DNA of 64,000 bases from Drosophila pseudoobscura (GCF_009870125.1 NC_046679.1:1054001-1118000), one strand, 5' to 3'; positions 48,993 to 61,925 are shown, counted from the first letter of the stretch. Made by a program: numbers and translations. Notes: generated by a model from the sequence alone, not told the origin.

Positions 48993-49303
48993 AATCACGC
49001 ATCTTAGAAGCCAGATATAGGCCAGGACCAAGAATGTAGGGACGTATGGGGATCCGATTTGGAACGAACGAAAGAGTGCAACCAATGACTGCGTGACGAA
49101 CGGAAGAGGCAGAGTAGCAGCTCGACAAATTGAGAATTTGGAATTTCATTAATTTTCTGGTTTTCAGTGACAACTGAGTCGAAGCCCGTCAAAGTTGTTC
49201 TCTGTTTAGCTCTCCGCTCCTCCCAAGGAGTTTCAATTAGCCAGAAGGACATTCCTCAAAGCAGACCTCAAGGTATGACAAATTTACCTCACCCTCTAGT
49301 CCC

Positions 49304-49305
<2 letters not shown>

Positions 49306-49341
<36 letters not shown>
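49306..49341. repeat. AG microsatellite, longest in the window
   Basis: About eighteen AG units about 310 bp upstream of the Pka-C2 ATG. GAGA-factor sites in fly promoters have this form, so a promoter role is possible but unproven. Confidence 0.92.
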
Positions 49342-49344
<3 letters not shown>

Positions 49345-51176
49345 CTGAGAAATGGTCATTTCCTGTGAGTCTGGAACTGAGTCTACACGCAAACACACAT
49401 GCACACATACGCACATGAGTGTGTGTCCTGTGCCGACTTCTTGGCATGTCCTGGTGCTCCTGCTTCGCTTCTGGGTCTCTGCAAAAGTAAGAAAAATTGC
49501 AAAACGTCCACTTGATAAATGATGCTAACCAAGATTACATAAGTTGGTAATTTTCTAGTACATTTATTTCTACATGTCAGCCAGTCGGAGGACTCAGGGC
49601 CCAACCGCATCGAGGACTTCCTCCTGCCCGACGCTGGAGGTTGGATGTTGATATTGATGGACATGTGAGTGTGTGGCTCTTTTTGGGCTTCGAATAGTTG
49701 TAGGCCTATCCCGGAAGCTCCGTTTGTGGGCTGCTGGCTGCTGGCTGCTGGCTTTTAAGGTAAACTGTCGACCGAGCCGTTTATTGGCCATTTCTCCGGC
49801 CTGTGGCCAGGCTGTTGTCCCACCTAAATTGACAATTAATCATTATCCTACGGATTGCCAGGGCGGTGACATTGACATCCATTCCTCCAGTGGCATGTGA
49901 AAATGGCTTTCTAAATATGTTGCGGCCTCTGCGGTGCGGCCTAATGCCCTGGCATTTATTCTGGAGAACTCTTCATTATTGATTGCCGTCAAAGGGATAC
50001 CCAACCCCTTTTCGGTATGGGGGGATTGCAATTCACTTTCATCCCGAAATTGAAATGCTGGAGGAGTGCCAGTGGCTCTAAGTAGGCCACAAGTTATCCT
50101 CGACTAAGACTCTGATTTCTAAGATTTTAATTCCCTTAAAATAATACAAATCGTCACGTACTTAGCATAAGACATGTGTCGTCTCCGCTTTCACTTGCAC
50201 TGCGATGGAGTCGTGCAAAAACTAAACAATTTCACTTAGTCCCCGGCCCAAATCGCAGTCCCTGTCCAGATCTTGGCTCATTTAACTCCCGGGCTCCACA
50301 GCAGCTGCCTCAAAGATAAACTCCAGTTGGCTAAGATATGTTAACGACTGCAATAAATAAGCGGATAATATCTGAGAGAGGCTCCTTCCATAAATACACA
50401 TATCCTGCGACTCTGCCTCATCTTCCATCTTCCAGATGGGTTTCGCGCTACCCGCTAAGCGGGCCAAGAGCAGATTAAGTCGTACGCACACGTTTCTGGG
50501 CCGTTTCTTTTGGCCACACTTAAAATTCATTTGTTGTCTGAAGCAACTGGAGGACTCACGACATCTCCATCTCCGTCCTCAGAAGTTATGCAAAGTAATT
50601 GACGCCTCGATGAACTGTTGACACACATGGCATTTGTCTTTCGCTTCGTTTCGGCCTGGCCTGGCTAATATTTGGCTTAGTTATCAGAGGCCATTTTTTG
50701 GGGGCTTAAGTAGGTGAATGTCCCTCGAAGGAATGGCCAAATTCAATTATGCTGAAAGGTTTCTATCCGCCCATCTATGTACCCATCCACCCTTCCATCC
50801 ATCCATCCACTTCTCCTCCTGCAGGACAGCTGTAGTCCTGGCTGTAGGCTGTTCCTGTGGGCTGTGGGCTATCCTCAGCCATTAGCGCTAATCTCTGCAC
50901 AATCGGGAATAAATCATGGCACGAGTATGGCACGGCCCTAGGTTCAGAGTATGCCCCGGAAAATGCATTCCATTCACAGTTCAGCGGGCAGCAACAATGT
51001 CTCCGTGTCCGCCTCAACAACGACAGCAGCCAACAGCCAACAGCCAACATCCTTTGCAACGCGCGTGTGTCTGTGTGTTGTGTGTCCTATGTCCTGTGCC
51101 CTGTGTCCTGTGCAAAAGGTGTAACTAATCCGCATGCCATGTGACTTTTGTCATGCGCCGATGTCACTCATTCACC

Positions 51177-51260
51177 CGACACCCGATACCCCGATACCCC
51201 GATACTCCGATACCCCGCCGATTACCCGATGCCCAATGCCCAATGCTCAATGCCCGAACC
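51177..51260. repeat. CCCGATAC and CCCAATG arrays
   Basis: Four to five octamers of the CCCGATAC type followed by four heptamers of the CCCAATG type: two adjacent arrays with related CCC-AT units. Confidence 0.82.
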
Positions 51261-53858
51261 CTTTGCCAAATGCCAAAGGTTTTCCACTCAATTCCACCCC
51301 AAAAGCAAAAGCATTTCGGCTTTCCACCTTCAATCAACGATTGCGCTCGTTATTGTTGTTCATTGTGGAATTGTGAATGGTGTGTCGCTTGTAATCCGTT
51401 GATTTGGCTCTGCGTCCTGGGGTCCTGGGGTACCGGAGTCCTGCAGGAAGCTCTGCGGGTGGGCCTGACATTTTGCAGTCGACTGCCTTCATCGATGCAT
51501 GGTTGAGGTGTAATCATAATTTCCCCTTCTCTTGGAGCCCCAAATGGAGCACCTTTCCAGGGGCCACAGCCATACATAAATCAAAAGAGAGAACTATTGA
51601 CACGGCCAACGGGTTGTGGGCCATAAATCAACGGGGGAGCGTGATCTGTAGTCCTGGACATCAGGTTCTAAACAAATTGCCCCGTACCCCCAGATGCCCG
51701 TATGCAGCACTCTCTCTATTCTCTATTCTATCCGTAAAATGCGTTGGCAAATAATGAAACAATGACGGGGGGGAGGGAAACAATTGTTAGAGTTATACAA
51801 AAACATTTCGCCATTTTGCCATAAATAAACAGAAACAGAAACAGAATCAGGAGCAGGTTCCGTTGGTTCCGCTGGTTCCATCCGCTGGTTTAGGGCACAT
51901 TTCCTATTCACAGAATGGCCAGAATGCAGAAAATACACAAAATGTTCTACATTTTATTGAAATTCAATTAAAGTCGTATTTCAATAATTGGTCACGCATG
52001 GTGAACGCTTCCTAAATGCCGCTTCGATCTACAATTTATGAGTTTTCAGTGGCGCTTTTTTCCATTTTAGCATTTTCCATTTCCAATTTCGGGGCAATTG
52101 AAATGCTGCCACTTGGACATAGTGAGTCCTTTGTCCTTTGTCCTGGCTGCTGGCCGGAAATTGTTGCAAAATTTGCTCGTTCCCATTTCCAGATACTCTC
52201 CTTTCCGGCCACCCCACAGCCCACAGCCCCTCACCCATGGCCTCCCGTGCTGCATTAGGCTGCAAGTTCTTATCAGTCGAATGTTGGTGTGGTCGTAGGC
52301 AGGGGCGGGGGCAGGGTCACCCTTGTCAACCTCTCCCTCCCTCGGCGATTCACCCCTAACGCGAGTGAGTGCCTCACGTTAAGTGTGCAACATTTTTGCG
52401 TGATTTGTGCGAATTTCTGATAAACGTTGTCTTGTCGGAGGGTTGCCGTCGCCCTCGGCCTCGCCAGGGGGGTGGGTTCCCGGTTAGTTTTTGGCCTACA
52501 CCACCGTCCCCTCGCACCGCTCCTGTTGTGGCTGTTTAGAGCCATAAATTCTTTTTTACTTGTCATATCTCTGGCTCTCTTCATTTAGGCACAGATCATT
52601 AAGTTCTGCACTGCTTCTCCGCATCCTCTACCATTCCCATATCCGATCTGAGACGAGAACATGTGTCCTACTGCTCGTACTCCTTTGGACGGATACTCCA
52701 CCCGTACTCCTCTCCGTATCTAGTATTTATCAAAATGTCAATTGCTCTGCAGCCTGTCACGGCTCTTTAGCTGCCACTCGGCAGGAGAGCATCCTCTAAT
52801 TAACGAGGCGTTGATGCCACATTTCGACGGAATTATTTAGCAACGAAATCAATTTGATTCGGAGGAGTCGGTGGAGTCTTGCTCAATTTACTTTTCGAGT
52901 AGAACCAAATGAGATCTATCAAAGCATCAGCGAAAACTGTCAACGAACACCAGGCCAAAGACACTGAAGGGGAGCTCTATAAAAGAGAGAGTTTATATGG
53001 GGAAATGATATTGAAAGAATTGTATCAGAAGGTGCTAAGCAGAGAGTAGAATATGAATATAAATCCCATTGAATCTTGCGGACGCAAAGAAGGGATTTCT
53101 GAGAAACCTTTATCATTAAGGATGTACAATAGTAGCACCCTATAGACCATCTCCAGAGGCCAACAACACTCACAGATCAGTCATCTTTTGGCCCAGTTTT
53201 GCGGCCAATTAAATTTGTCACTTGGGTGAATTCCAACCCCACCCCACCTCCGAGTCAATTATCACGAAACTCCAACACGCATGAACGTCATTCGAAAAGG
53301 CATTCCTTGCCAGAAGAAGAGGCATGTGGAACAAGCTGCAAACGCAACGCAAATAATCAACCTGAGGCACGATCAAAGCGACACTGACAGCGACATCTCC
53401 TGGGTCTGGGTCTGCGCCTGGCTGGTGGCTGGTGTCCCTCGGACACGGGAACTGCGGCGGGTACGGGGGGACTACTGCATCTTTATGATCCCCTTAGATC
53501 TCTGCAGGCTGCCAGGGCACTATTTCTACACGGGAAACATTTTATTTTGACAGGCATGCGATTTGCACGCTTAATTGAGACAGGTGCACTGGGGGCGGGG
53601 CAGTGCCAGTCCCAGTCCCAGTGCCAGTGGCTGTCCCCATGGAGTGGGGGGCCACGGGAAGTGCGGCCAAGCTGCGACACATGTTCCCCAATGGTGTCGC
53701 ACAAATGCGGAGATTTATCATCGTGCCACATGCCGCATGTCGCTCTCCTCCCCTCTCCACGTGTGCTGCTGCTGCTGCGCTTTTCACGGGAAAAGCCAGC
53801 GACGCACGCCAAATGCAAAATTAACAACCTAATTAATAGTTGGCCAAGACGGAAAGGG

Positions 53859-53882
53859 AATGGAATGGAATGGAATGGAATG
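53859..53882. repeat. GGAAT pentamer array
   Basis: Four to five copies of GGAAT. It matches the simple pentamer of many satellite DNAs, but it is very short here. Confidence 0.85.
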
Positions 53883-56426
53883 GGTCTCGCTCTGGGCCCT
53901 CATCTCCGCCCACTCATCCCACTCGTGTCTGCTCCCCAGCGTCCCCAAGGGGCAGCTGCTCCTGCTTTTCCCGTGTGGCTGTGCCAGAAGACCCCTTGGC
54001 CCTATAAGAGTATATCGTAGTGTTGTACATATTCGATCCGAACGATGGATCTGCAAGGGTATCTATGGATATCTTCAGCGCGCCTTCCATTCTGGCCTTC
54101 CATTCCGGCTTTTAATTGAAGAGCTCCCTCTGTCCTCCATCTTGGGGCCCGCAAATATATTGGGAGTCCGGGAACCGCAAACTAGGAGTAACAAACGGCC
54201 AGCGGGCGGCCGCTGTCAAAGTCAGCTGTTCCTTTCGAGCGTCTAAAAATGTGCAAAATTCCAAATTGACTGCCAGACTGCCCTGCCGCCCCCCCGAGTG
54301 CCCCTCCGAACGGGTGTGGCTCCTCCATTGAAGGCGCTTGCGGTTGGCGCTCTTCAGCGCTGGCCGGACGTTTATTGAACATTTTTACTTGTGGTTCCGT
54401 CCGGACTGCTGTTTGCTGTTTGATGGCAGGACCAAAGCCGACGCCGGACCGGAGCCGGAGCGCACTTTTATTAATTTTTGTGAGAGAGCGCGTCTCAATT
54501 TCACGGACCGCCTTAAATGCAAATAGCTGCAAATGGGATTTTGGAGAAGGATAGCAGATGGAGAGGGAGATGGAGGGTGGGACTTCAATGAAATTGGCCA
54601 AAAAAATGCGTTAAATGCAAATTGGATAAGATGGCTTGTGTCGTGGAGGACACGAGAGCCGTGCAGTGGCAGTGGCTGTGCATGTGGGGCTGCCAAAAGC
54701 GAGGCAGAAGATATCCTGGCGGATATCCTTGACTGAAGACGAGGCTGAGAGCGAGGCTGATTCGGAGGCTGAAGCCGAGGCTGATGCTGGAGCTACGAAA
54801 CTTTAAAGTGGATTACGTTCGTAGATGTCCTCCTCCTGCGACATCATGGTGCTATCTCCTGACTGCCTGCCTGCCTGCCTGTGGCCTGTCCGCCTGCCTC
54901 ATGTCCTTCGCGTGCGTTTCGCAAACATAAATCCGTGAGTTTTTGCGAGCAAAATTTATGGCGCTCGCGACACTCTCAAAAGTTTTGGCGGCATTGTTGT
55001 ATTTATGACCGCGACATGACCTGCTCACATAAATGGCCAAGTCCTGGCAGTGGAAACGGCGGTGGAAGTGGCAGTGGCAGTGGCAGTGGGAGCCGAAAGT
55101 GTTGCCTGCCTGGCGGTACGTGAGCCGCAATCTTCTGTTTCCATCCTCTGCCAAGTCCTGCGCGGAAATTGGATTTGCTGGTCCTGGATGCTGCTGGGTG
55201 CAGGGCAGGGCAGGACAGGGCCCACAGCTCTAAGCGAGTTAAGCATCGAGCATCTTAAATCTGCACGCCTGTCAATTTATTTTTGATCGAAATTTATGTC
55301 CGCTCCCCTAATGAGCTGCTGCTGCTGCAAGCCGAAGGCAACTTCAACGGCAACGCCAACGCTACCCAAGAACATGGAAAACAGGCTCCTGTTCTTCTCT
55401 GGCACTTTGCCCCAATTCCAATTGAAGTTAATTACGTGGAACATTCACAGTTCCAAATGACGATTTACATTCGAAATGTAGCCACCCTCTGGGCCAAGAA
55501 ATGGACTCCAAGTCGAAGCCAAGTCGAAGCCAAGTCCAAATCCAAATCAATTCAACCGGATGCATAGCGTCGCTGGCCAGGATGTCGATTGTTGTCCGGC
55601 AGCGGGCCTGTCAGCGCCGTTTCTGCTTATGACTGCGGAATCCCATTCTGTATTCGAGCAAGTTTGGGGGTATACATATATCCATCCACTCCTCGATGTG
55701 TGTTTGCCGAATGTCTCCGGGCTGAATGGTCAACGCAGAACGTAGCCATAATTATTGTTATGTTAATGGGGAAAGCGGACGAGGGCGGAGTGGGCCGTGC
55801 CTGCTTTCGGGGTTGATTGGGTATCGGCCATAAAGCCATCCAGCCATCCAGCCATCGACTTGGACATGGCCATCGCCAAATGTTGTTTGTCCATCGGTTT
55901 CCACGTCATCTTCCCTGTTTGCCCTGCGACTTTGCATAAAAATGGACCCCAGTCGGGGCATAGAGTGGAGTGGAGTGGGTTCCGGGATTAGCTTTTGCTG
56001 GGAACTTGGACAGTAGTCTCTGATTGAATTACGGACAACATGGAGTAGCGCCACTAAGTACTCGTGCAATTCAAAATATTCCTTATGTACACATCATACT
56101 TTTTGGGGTAGCAAATGGGAGTTGGAATGAGCAATCCTGAGACAGGATTGTAATGTTTTCTATCTACATGATGGGCCAATAACCTAAAAGATTGTATATA
56201 ATTCATATCTGTACATAATTCGCTTTAAATTTGTCCAAAACAAACACAAACTTTTGCCTATTGAAACTCAACTGAGGCGCCCGAAAGTATGCAGCCATTA
56301 ACGACACTCAACCTCGGGACTCTCAGGACACTTAATGCAAAGAAAAGGGGCGTGGCAGTCGCACTCCTTTTTTTACAACGATTCGGCACAGATCTGCCTC
56401 TGATACGAGAAGAGCACAGGCGAGGC

Positions 56427-56451
56427 GGGGCGGGGCGGGGCGGGGCGGGGC
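56427..56451 (+). repeat. GGGGC pentamer array (G-quadruplex type)
   Basis: Five GGGG tracts separated by single C bases, flanked by CGAGG variants. Single-base loops make this the most stable quadruplex candidate in the window. Confidence 0.9.
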
Positions 56452-57842
56452 GAGGCGTCAGCGGCATGGCATCTCATGCCTGATAGGTGTGACACATCGT
56501 GGGTGATTGATGAAATGTTTGGCCATAAACCGAAGCCGAAAAGAGGAGGAACGAAAGGGAACTCCGCGCCACTGCTGTGGACTGCCCCACCGCCAACTAA
56601 TTTCCACATTTTTCACATTTACGAAGACAAATTGAGGTGCGAACTCGGGTCGAGGCAATAAAACTGCCGAATATCAAAACAACAAAATCTTTGCAACAGT
56701 AGTCGCTCGCTGCTAGGCCATAAAAAAAGGAGAAAAGAGTTTGGAAACGAAGGGTTGGGACTGACAGAAGGCTCCAGAGCCCTGAGTCCTGAGTCCTGAG
56801 AGTGGCAGGCATGCGAAATTCCCGAATGCCAATTGTTTCTCGATTCGCAGAAATCCGTGTAAAGAGTGAAAACAGGGCAGTGGGGTGGGAGCTCAAAGAA
56901 AGTGGTGCCGGGGGTTTGGGTCCACTATAAAAGTCAATATCTACAACAATAAATTGCGAATCTCAGTTACAGAGCCAGAGCTTCGGCTGGAGTCCGGGGG
57001 CGAATCGTACTCGTGGCGAATCGAGTTTTCCCTTACTGTTTTCCTGATTTTCTGATTTAGTTTTCCATTTCATTTCGCTTCGTTTTATGCCGGCCGAAAG
57101 TTGTCAACGAACGAATAGCCACGGCCAGGGCCATAAAGAGAACTTTTCAATAAAACCCAACACCAGCCGCAGACTTTCCCCTCATTTCCTCATTTCCATT
57201 AGCATAATGTCTGGCTCTGGCTCTGGCTCTCGGTCTGGGATGATCCCTGGTTCCTGGCCTCAGAGATCTGATTTCCCGAACTCACTTTCGATTTGCCACA
57301 ATTTTATTTATTTGCCAGCGAATCGAAATTACATTTTAAAAACTTTCTCCGCTCTCGTTTGCTTTTTGTTTTATTTGCACAGCAGATTTTTATGGCTAAT
57401 GTATGCGCATGGGAAATTGATTCGCTCTGTGGGGAAAACGGAGGGGAATGGGTCGAGGAACCGACCTTGGCTGGTTTCCCGCGAATCGTCAATCGCGAAT
57501 CGTGAATCGTGAATCGTGAACCGCTAATTGTTAATCAAGTGCCTCCCCCGAAGGCCATGTCAACGGAGCGACCTTGGGCCATGTGCGAAAAGTATGGAAT
57601 GGCTGTGGAGGAACGGCGATCCATTATTCCCTCGAATGTGGTTCAAGGGCGGCAGTCCATAAAGAAGGAGCTGCTGCCACCGGCAGCTGGAAAGAGTCGC
57701 AGATTTGGAAACTCTTGGCCCAAAAATAGACTGCGGCAACATCTGTTTCTCGTACAAGATTCTGAAACAGAAAAGAAAATCAAATTGTAAATTGAAATGC
57801 AGAATGGAAATCGGGAGATGGAAAAGGCTACATTTTCTCGTG

Positions 57843-58901
57843 CTAATTCCTGCCCCTCAGCTTTCTGAACTTCGCCCGGACAGCGCACTGATCCAGGAGA
57901 TCCACGGCTCCGGTGCTCACGTGGTAGAGCAGGGCCTGCACGACGAAAGGCAGTCGCTGGCACCGGTCCAGGGCATACCACTTGGTGCGAGCCTCGAAGC
58001 GCACCCGCCTGAGGGAAGCCCGCGGCTGCACTCGCCGAAAGCGCCGCATGAAGCTCTGCTGGAAGTTGGAGTACGCCGTGGCCCGCAGCCTCTCTCCGGT
58101 GAGCGCTGTCCAGTAGAAGGGCAGCTTCTGCTCGTGCTTGAGTGACTGCCAAGGCGCCCCATCCTTGCGGCTCCTACGCAGCCCCATCTCGTAGTACCTC
58201 TTGGCGCAAATTTCTTGCCTGACCATCTCCTCTGCACTGCGGGACTGGCCCTGCCCCCCTCCACAGCTCTTCTTTTTCTTCTCACACCCGAAAAACTTAC
58301 TCCACCAGCTCTCCTTCTTTTCCGTGCAGATCTCCTTCTTTTCTGGACAGCTTTTCTTCGGGTCCACGCAGATTTCCTTCTTCTTTTCTGGACAGCTTTC
58401 CTTCTTTTCTACGCAACTTTCCTTCTTCTTTTCTGGACAGCTTTCCTTCTTCTTTTCCAGGCAACGTTTGGAACTCTTCTTCTCTGCAGAAGATCCCTCC
58501 TTCTCCGGACTTTGCGCCCGGCACTTGCTCTCCTTCTTATTCACCAAGCCACTTGACTTCTTCTCCTCCAACAGAATTTTTCCCTTCTCTTTCGCCTCTT
58601 CCTCTTCGACCTCCTTGAACACCAGGGAAAGGTAGCTTTCGGTCAGATCCGAGAAGTTAATGAGACGCTTCTCGCCGCGGGACTGCCCGTCGTAGGTCTG
58701 TAGTGGCCCCGGATACTTATTCCGGATCGTATAGCTGGCATATGCCCGCAGAGGGTATGTCTTCCGGATCGTGGAGCTAGCCGCGTGCGAAGCGGTAGAT
58801 CTCTTTGAGCTGCTTGACCTCCGCTTCTTTGGCTTGGAAGAACATGATCTTCGGCGGGATGCTGGCCGGCGAGAGCCTTTAGAATCCGACTGTTCGTCCA
58901 T
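57843..58901 (-). CDS. Lys/Cys-rich sperm nuclear protein-like, MST-HMG box (single exon, 352 aa)
   Basis: Probably a testis chromatin protein of the protamine-like MST-HMG-box group. The ATG at 58901 follows GCC and gives MDEQSDSKGS; the frame upstream to 58913 has only a TTG. The N-terminus (1-65) is Arg/Ser/Lys-rich. The middle (149-197) is a tandem repeat of a KKESCPE unit, about seven copies, rich in Lys, Glu and Cys. The C-terminal block from about 275 to 320 (TAYSNFQQSFMRRFRRV, then RFEARTKWYALDRCQRLPF) has the HMG-like pattern seen in fly Mst35B and related proteins. An earlier stretch (PWQSLKHEQKLPFYW) may be a second, weaker copy. High Lys/Arg and Cys fit DNA packing with disulfide links, but the acidic run EVEEEEAKEKG is unusual for a protamine. 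I recall CG31010, an MST-HMG gene, near 100A and suggest orthology without having tested it. Confidence 0.72.
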   Translation of the reverse strand: MDEQSDSKGSRRPASRRRSCSSKPKKRRSSSSKRSTASHAASSTIRKTYPLRAYASYTIRNKYPGPLQTYDGQSRGEKRLINFSDLTESYLSLVFKEVEEEEAKEKGKILLEEKKSSGLVNKKESKCRAQSPEKEGSSAEKKSSKRCLEKKKESCPEKKKESCVEKKESCPEKKKEICVDPKKSCPEKKEICTEKKESWWSKFFGCEKKKKSCGGGQGQSRSAEEMVRQEICAKRYYEMGLRRSRKDGAPWQSLKHEQKLPFYWTALTGERLRATAYSNFQQSFMRRFRRVQPRASLRRVRFEARTKWYALDRCQRLPFVVQALLYHVSTGAVDLLDQCAVRAKFRKLRGRN

Positions 58902-61008
58902 GGCAGAAAACAAATTGAGTTCTTATAGATAATATACAATAATTTAAATCTTCTGTATTTTTGTGTGTGTTTTCTGGGTGTGTTGTATGTAAATGTGTCT
59001 CCCATTTGTGCCCCCGTATGATTGTCATTTCAAAGGAATCCTGCTCTAGCGATTCCTCCCGCTCTCTCTCTAGGACGGTTCCCCCGGACTCCGCGACCTG
59101 CTTTTCAGCTCAATTTAGTGTTCATGAAAATATATGGCCCCGCATTATAAATGCGAAAAATACTCTCTACCATTATATCCAATAAAAGTCATCCAGGGGA
59201 ATGGGTTTCGCGGGGCGGGGGAGGACGAAGAATATGACAGCAAATTTCGCTATATTAAAAATGCTGCTGTTGCTGCAAAAAAGGAAACAAAAACAAAATA
59301 ATTATAACGATATTCCGACTAAGCGATACCCGCTACGAAGAATCTGTCGGAAAAGAATGCTCTTGGAAATAGAAGTTATTAGAGGGATAGGTATGTCTGG
59401 AGAGCATTCGATCGTCATATTGGGGATAATATAATATAAAAATTTTGTGTGGAGTTCAGAATCTACGAAATGTCGATGGGCCTCGGCTACAAAAAGTCCC
59501 CTAAACGGTGACGGTCATGACTGTAGCCGCTGATCCAAGAGCACAGCATACCCTTAGACCCAATACCACTGCCAGGGTATCCACGAGAATGGAACATTAG
59601 AGTGGCATCGAAATATGTATAAAAAAGACAGCGGCAAAGGAAAACATTTGGATTTCCACATTTATTCTCCTCTCTCGTCGTTTATTTGTTGTGCGCGTAT
59701 GCGTTGTGTTCTCTGCTTATTATCCATATTTTTCCAGGGGTGGGGCAGGAGGAGGGGCCCAAACATATTCATATTCATTCTTCCGATTAAGCAGTTTTCA
59801 TGGTCATCGCGAACCCGTCTCGCGCACTCGCCCCTGATTCGGATTCGGAATCATGGTTGAGAGATAAAATAAAATAAGTGGCCTAAATAAAAGCCAACGA
59901 AGAGAGAGGAGAATATGAGAAATCTTTTGGATGCCGAAATCGCTGCAATTATTGAAATTAATTTCATTTATTACATCATGAAAATGCGAGTATTTCCCGG
60001 GCCGGCCAGCCAGCGACCAAAATATTTTCGCCACACGCTGTCGCTTGTGTCCTGTGTGTATCCTGTCGCCCGGCAATTAAGGACCAAACCGAGCATTGAC
60101 TTCTCCAATAGCCCCCACAAACGCCACGCTTTTCTCTGTGTAATTTGAAGTTAATAACGTTGAAATAAAATCCCCATTCGATTTGTATCGCCCTCCCAAT
60201 TGTCCGACCAAAAACATGACCATCGTGGACTACCTATAAAGTCTGCTGTTAATTGCTTTGAATATGTATTCGTTCTATTCACTCTGTATGCCGTCATAAC
60301 TTGTGGGAAATGTATGGTTTATATTGGGGACAGACGAAAATTCGATTTAATAATGTTTTTGCCTATGAATTTGTGATCAATTCCGGCGAGGCATACCCCA
60401 CATGCCCCACTCCTTTTCCTCTCCAGCTCTTCTGGCATTTCTGTCATTGGAAAACCCTCAGTCATGTATCATATCTAGTTCCGCGATTCCCTGAAGAGGA
60501 AGAATCTCATTCTTTTCTCGATTTACGATGCCATAGGTGTTCGCTTGGAGCCCGTCGTTCGAGTGCCGTGTAGCGGCTAATGGCGATGCGTCGGCCACAG
60601 CTCCCAGAACAATAAAATTCCCATTTAGAAGTCGCGTACTCCAACACCCGGCAGACACCCCACCGCCCAACGCCCACCTCCCAAGAGGAGAAAAGTGTGG
60701 TCGCAGCAGTTTTTCCCTGTTTACGTGAAAACAATTTTTATGGCATGTCAAAAACCTATTTTAATGCTTTTAATGAAAGCGAATTTTATTGCATTACTTT
60801 TCGATTTTAGTGCCCCGCACCCTGGCAGCCCCTGGCAGCCCTGGCAACCCTGGAAATCCGCTACTGCTTTCAGGCCACCATCGCCAGGGGGCGCCAAAGG
60901 CCACACACCACACACCACACGATGCGGTGCGATGCGAGGCGTAAAAATGCACTCAACTCAAAATGTTGACAAGATCGTAAAAAGTTTCGACAGAAGTCAA
61001 AAGACAGA

Positions 61009-61042
61009 GGTGGAGGTGGAGGTGGAGGTAGAGGTGGAGGCG
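61009..61042. repeat. GGTGGA hexamer array
   Basis: Five to six copies of GGTGGA with one GGTAGA and one GGCGGA variant. Confidence 0.88.
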
Positions 61043-61925
61043 GAAAACAAAAACAGGTGACAAAGCAAAAACAGTAAAGGAAAAGAAGGAAAACGGTGAA
61101 AAGCAAACGGAAAACTTGCTCATAACAAAAGCCACTTAAACTGCCAATTGCGGTGGCTCCTGCTGTTCTCTGTTTTCGGTTCATATTTTTCCATTTTCTG
61201 CGAAAATTCTGCAGATTTCCGATGGAGAACTTTTGCATAAATTCCATTCTCTGCCTCTGTTTCTGCCTCTGGATCTGGCTGCTACCTTTGCCAAATTCAT
61301 TTGACCAGAAACTTAAGTTATATTTTGGAGCAGATCCAAAAGAAGAAAAGTCTGGCCATGGAGAAGGCGATGGAGACGGGCGAGAGACATGTTTAGTGGC
61401 ACGGCAGCGACAAAAGCTTTCAGCCATAAAGGAGCTAGGGACAGACGACGCACACGTCGCATGTCGGAGCACTCAATGTCAGTGCTGGAGATGCTGGCGA
61501 TGCCGGCGATGCTGGCTGCTGAGAAAGCGGGGAATTCAGTTGCAGTTCCACTTCGAGGACTCGGCGAAACAATGCCCTTTCCTCCTTCGGCCAGTGCAAT
61601 CCATACTCGTATTGCATGCATTAAATATCTCATACGGACTAAATGGATTTGGGGTCGGAGGGCATCCAGTATTGACAGGGTCAGTCATGCATTGTTGGCC
61701 GGCCAAAAACTGTCGAGCTGTCAGCGGCAGCAGCAGCAGCAGCAGGAGTCGGATAGGGAACTTTTCGACTGCCAGATGGGGCATGGGAGATGGAAGCTGG
61801 GAGCTGGGAGGGACCTTTAAAACAAAAGAAAGACTCTCCACAGTTTTCGGGGTGACTGCAAATCGAAGCCAGATCTATGGCCTCCCCAACCTCTACCACT
61901 CTCTCCTTCTCTCTCTTTCTTTCTG

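Larger units (their letters stand above)
48993..53800. other. Noncoding DNA upstream of Pka-C2
   Basis: The first few hundred bases should hold the Pka-C2 promoter. Beyond that I see no supported gene. Items seen are a long AG run (49306-49341), CTGCTGG (about 49728-49753), CATC (about 50787-50812), CAACAGC (about 51024-51047), CTGTGTC-type (about 51069-51116) and CCGATACC (about 51177-51230) repeats, and copies of GCCATAAA at 51620, 51828 and 52541. Confidence 0.6.
53800..57842. other. Noncoding DNA between the kinase region and the sperm-protein gene
   Basis: No supported gene. It holds GGAAT (53859-53882), GAGGCTGA (about 54738-54790), CCTG (about 54862-54881), GGCAGT (about 55064-55092), AAGTCG (about 55508-55550) and GGGGC (56427-56451) repeats, CTGGCT (about 57208-57232) and ATCGTGA (about 57483-57520) units. 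It also has at least five copies of GCCATAAA/TTTATGGC (54955, 55827, 56522, 56717, 57130). The 3' UTR of the minus-strand gene at 57843 must begin here. Confidence 0.6.

Noticed and set aside
48993..49085. In-frame N-terminal extension of Pka-C2
   Set aside because: There is no ATG in the extension; the start at 48992 gives the normal PKA length and exact residue numbering.
58201..58635. Phe/Ser/Leu-rich plus-strand frames opposite the sperm-protein repeat
   Set aside because: They are the complement of the Lys/Glu/Cys repeat; the hydrophobic look is an artefact.
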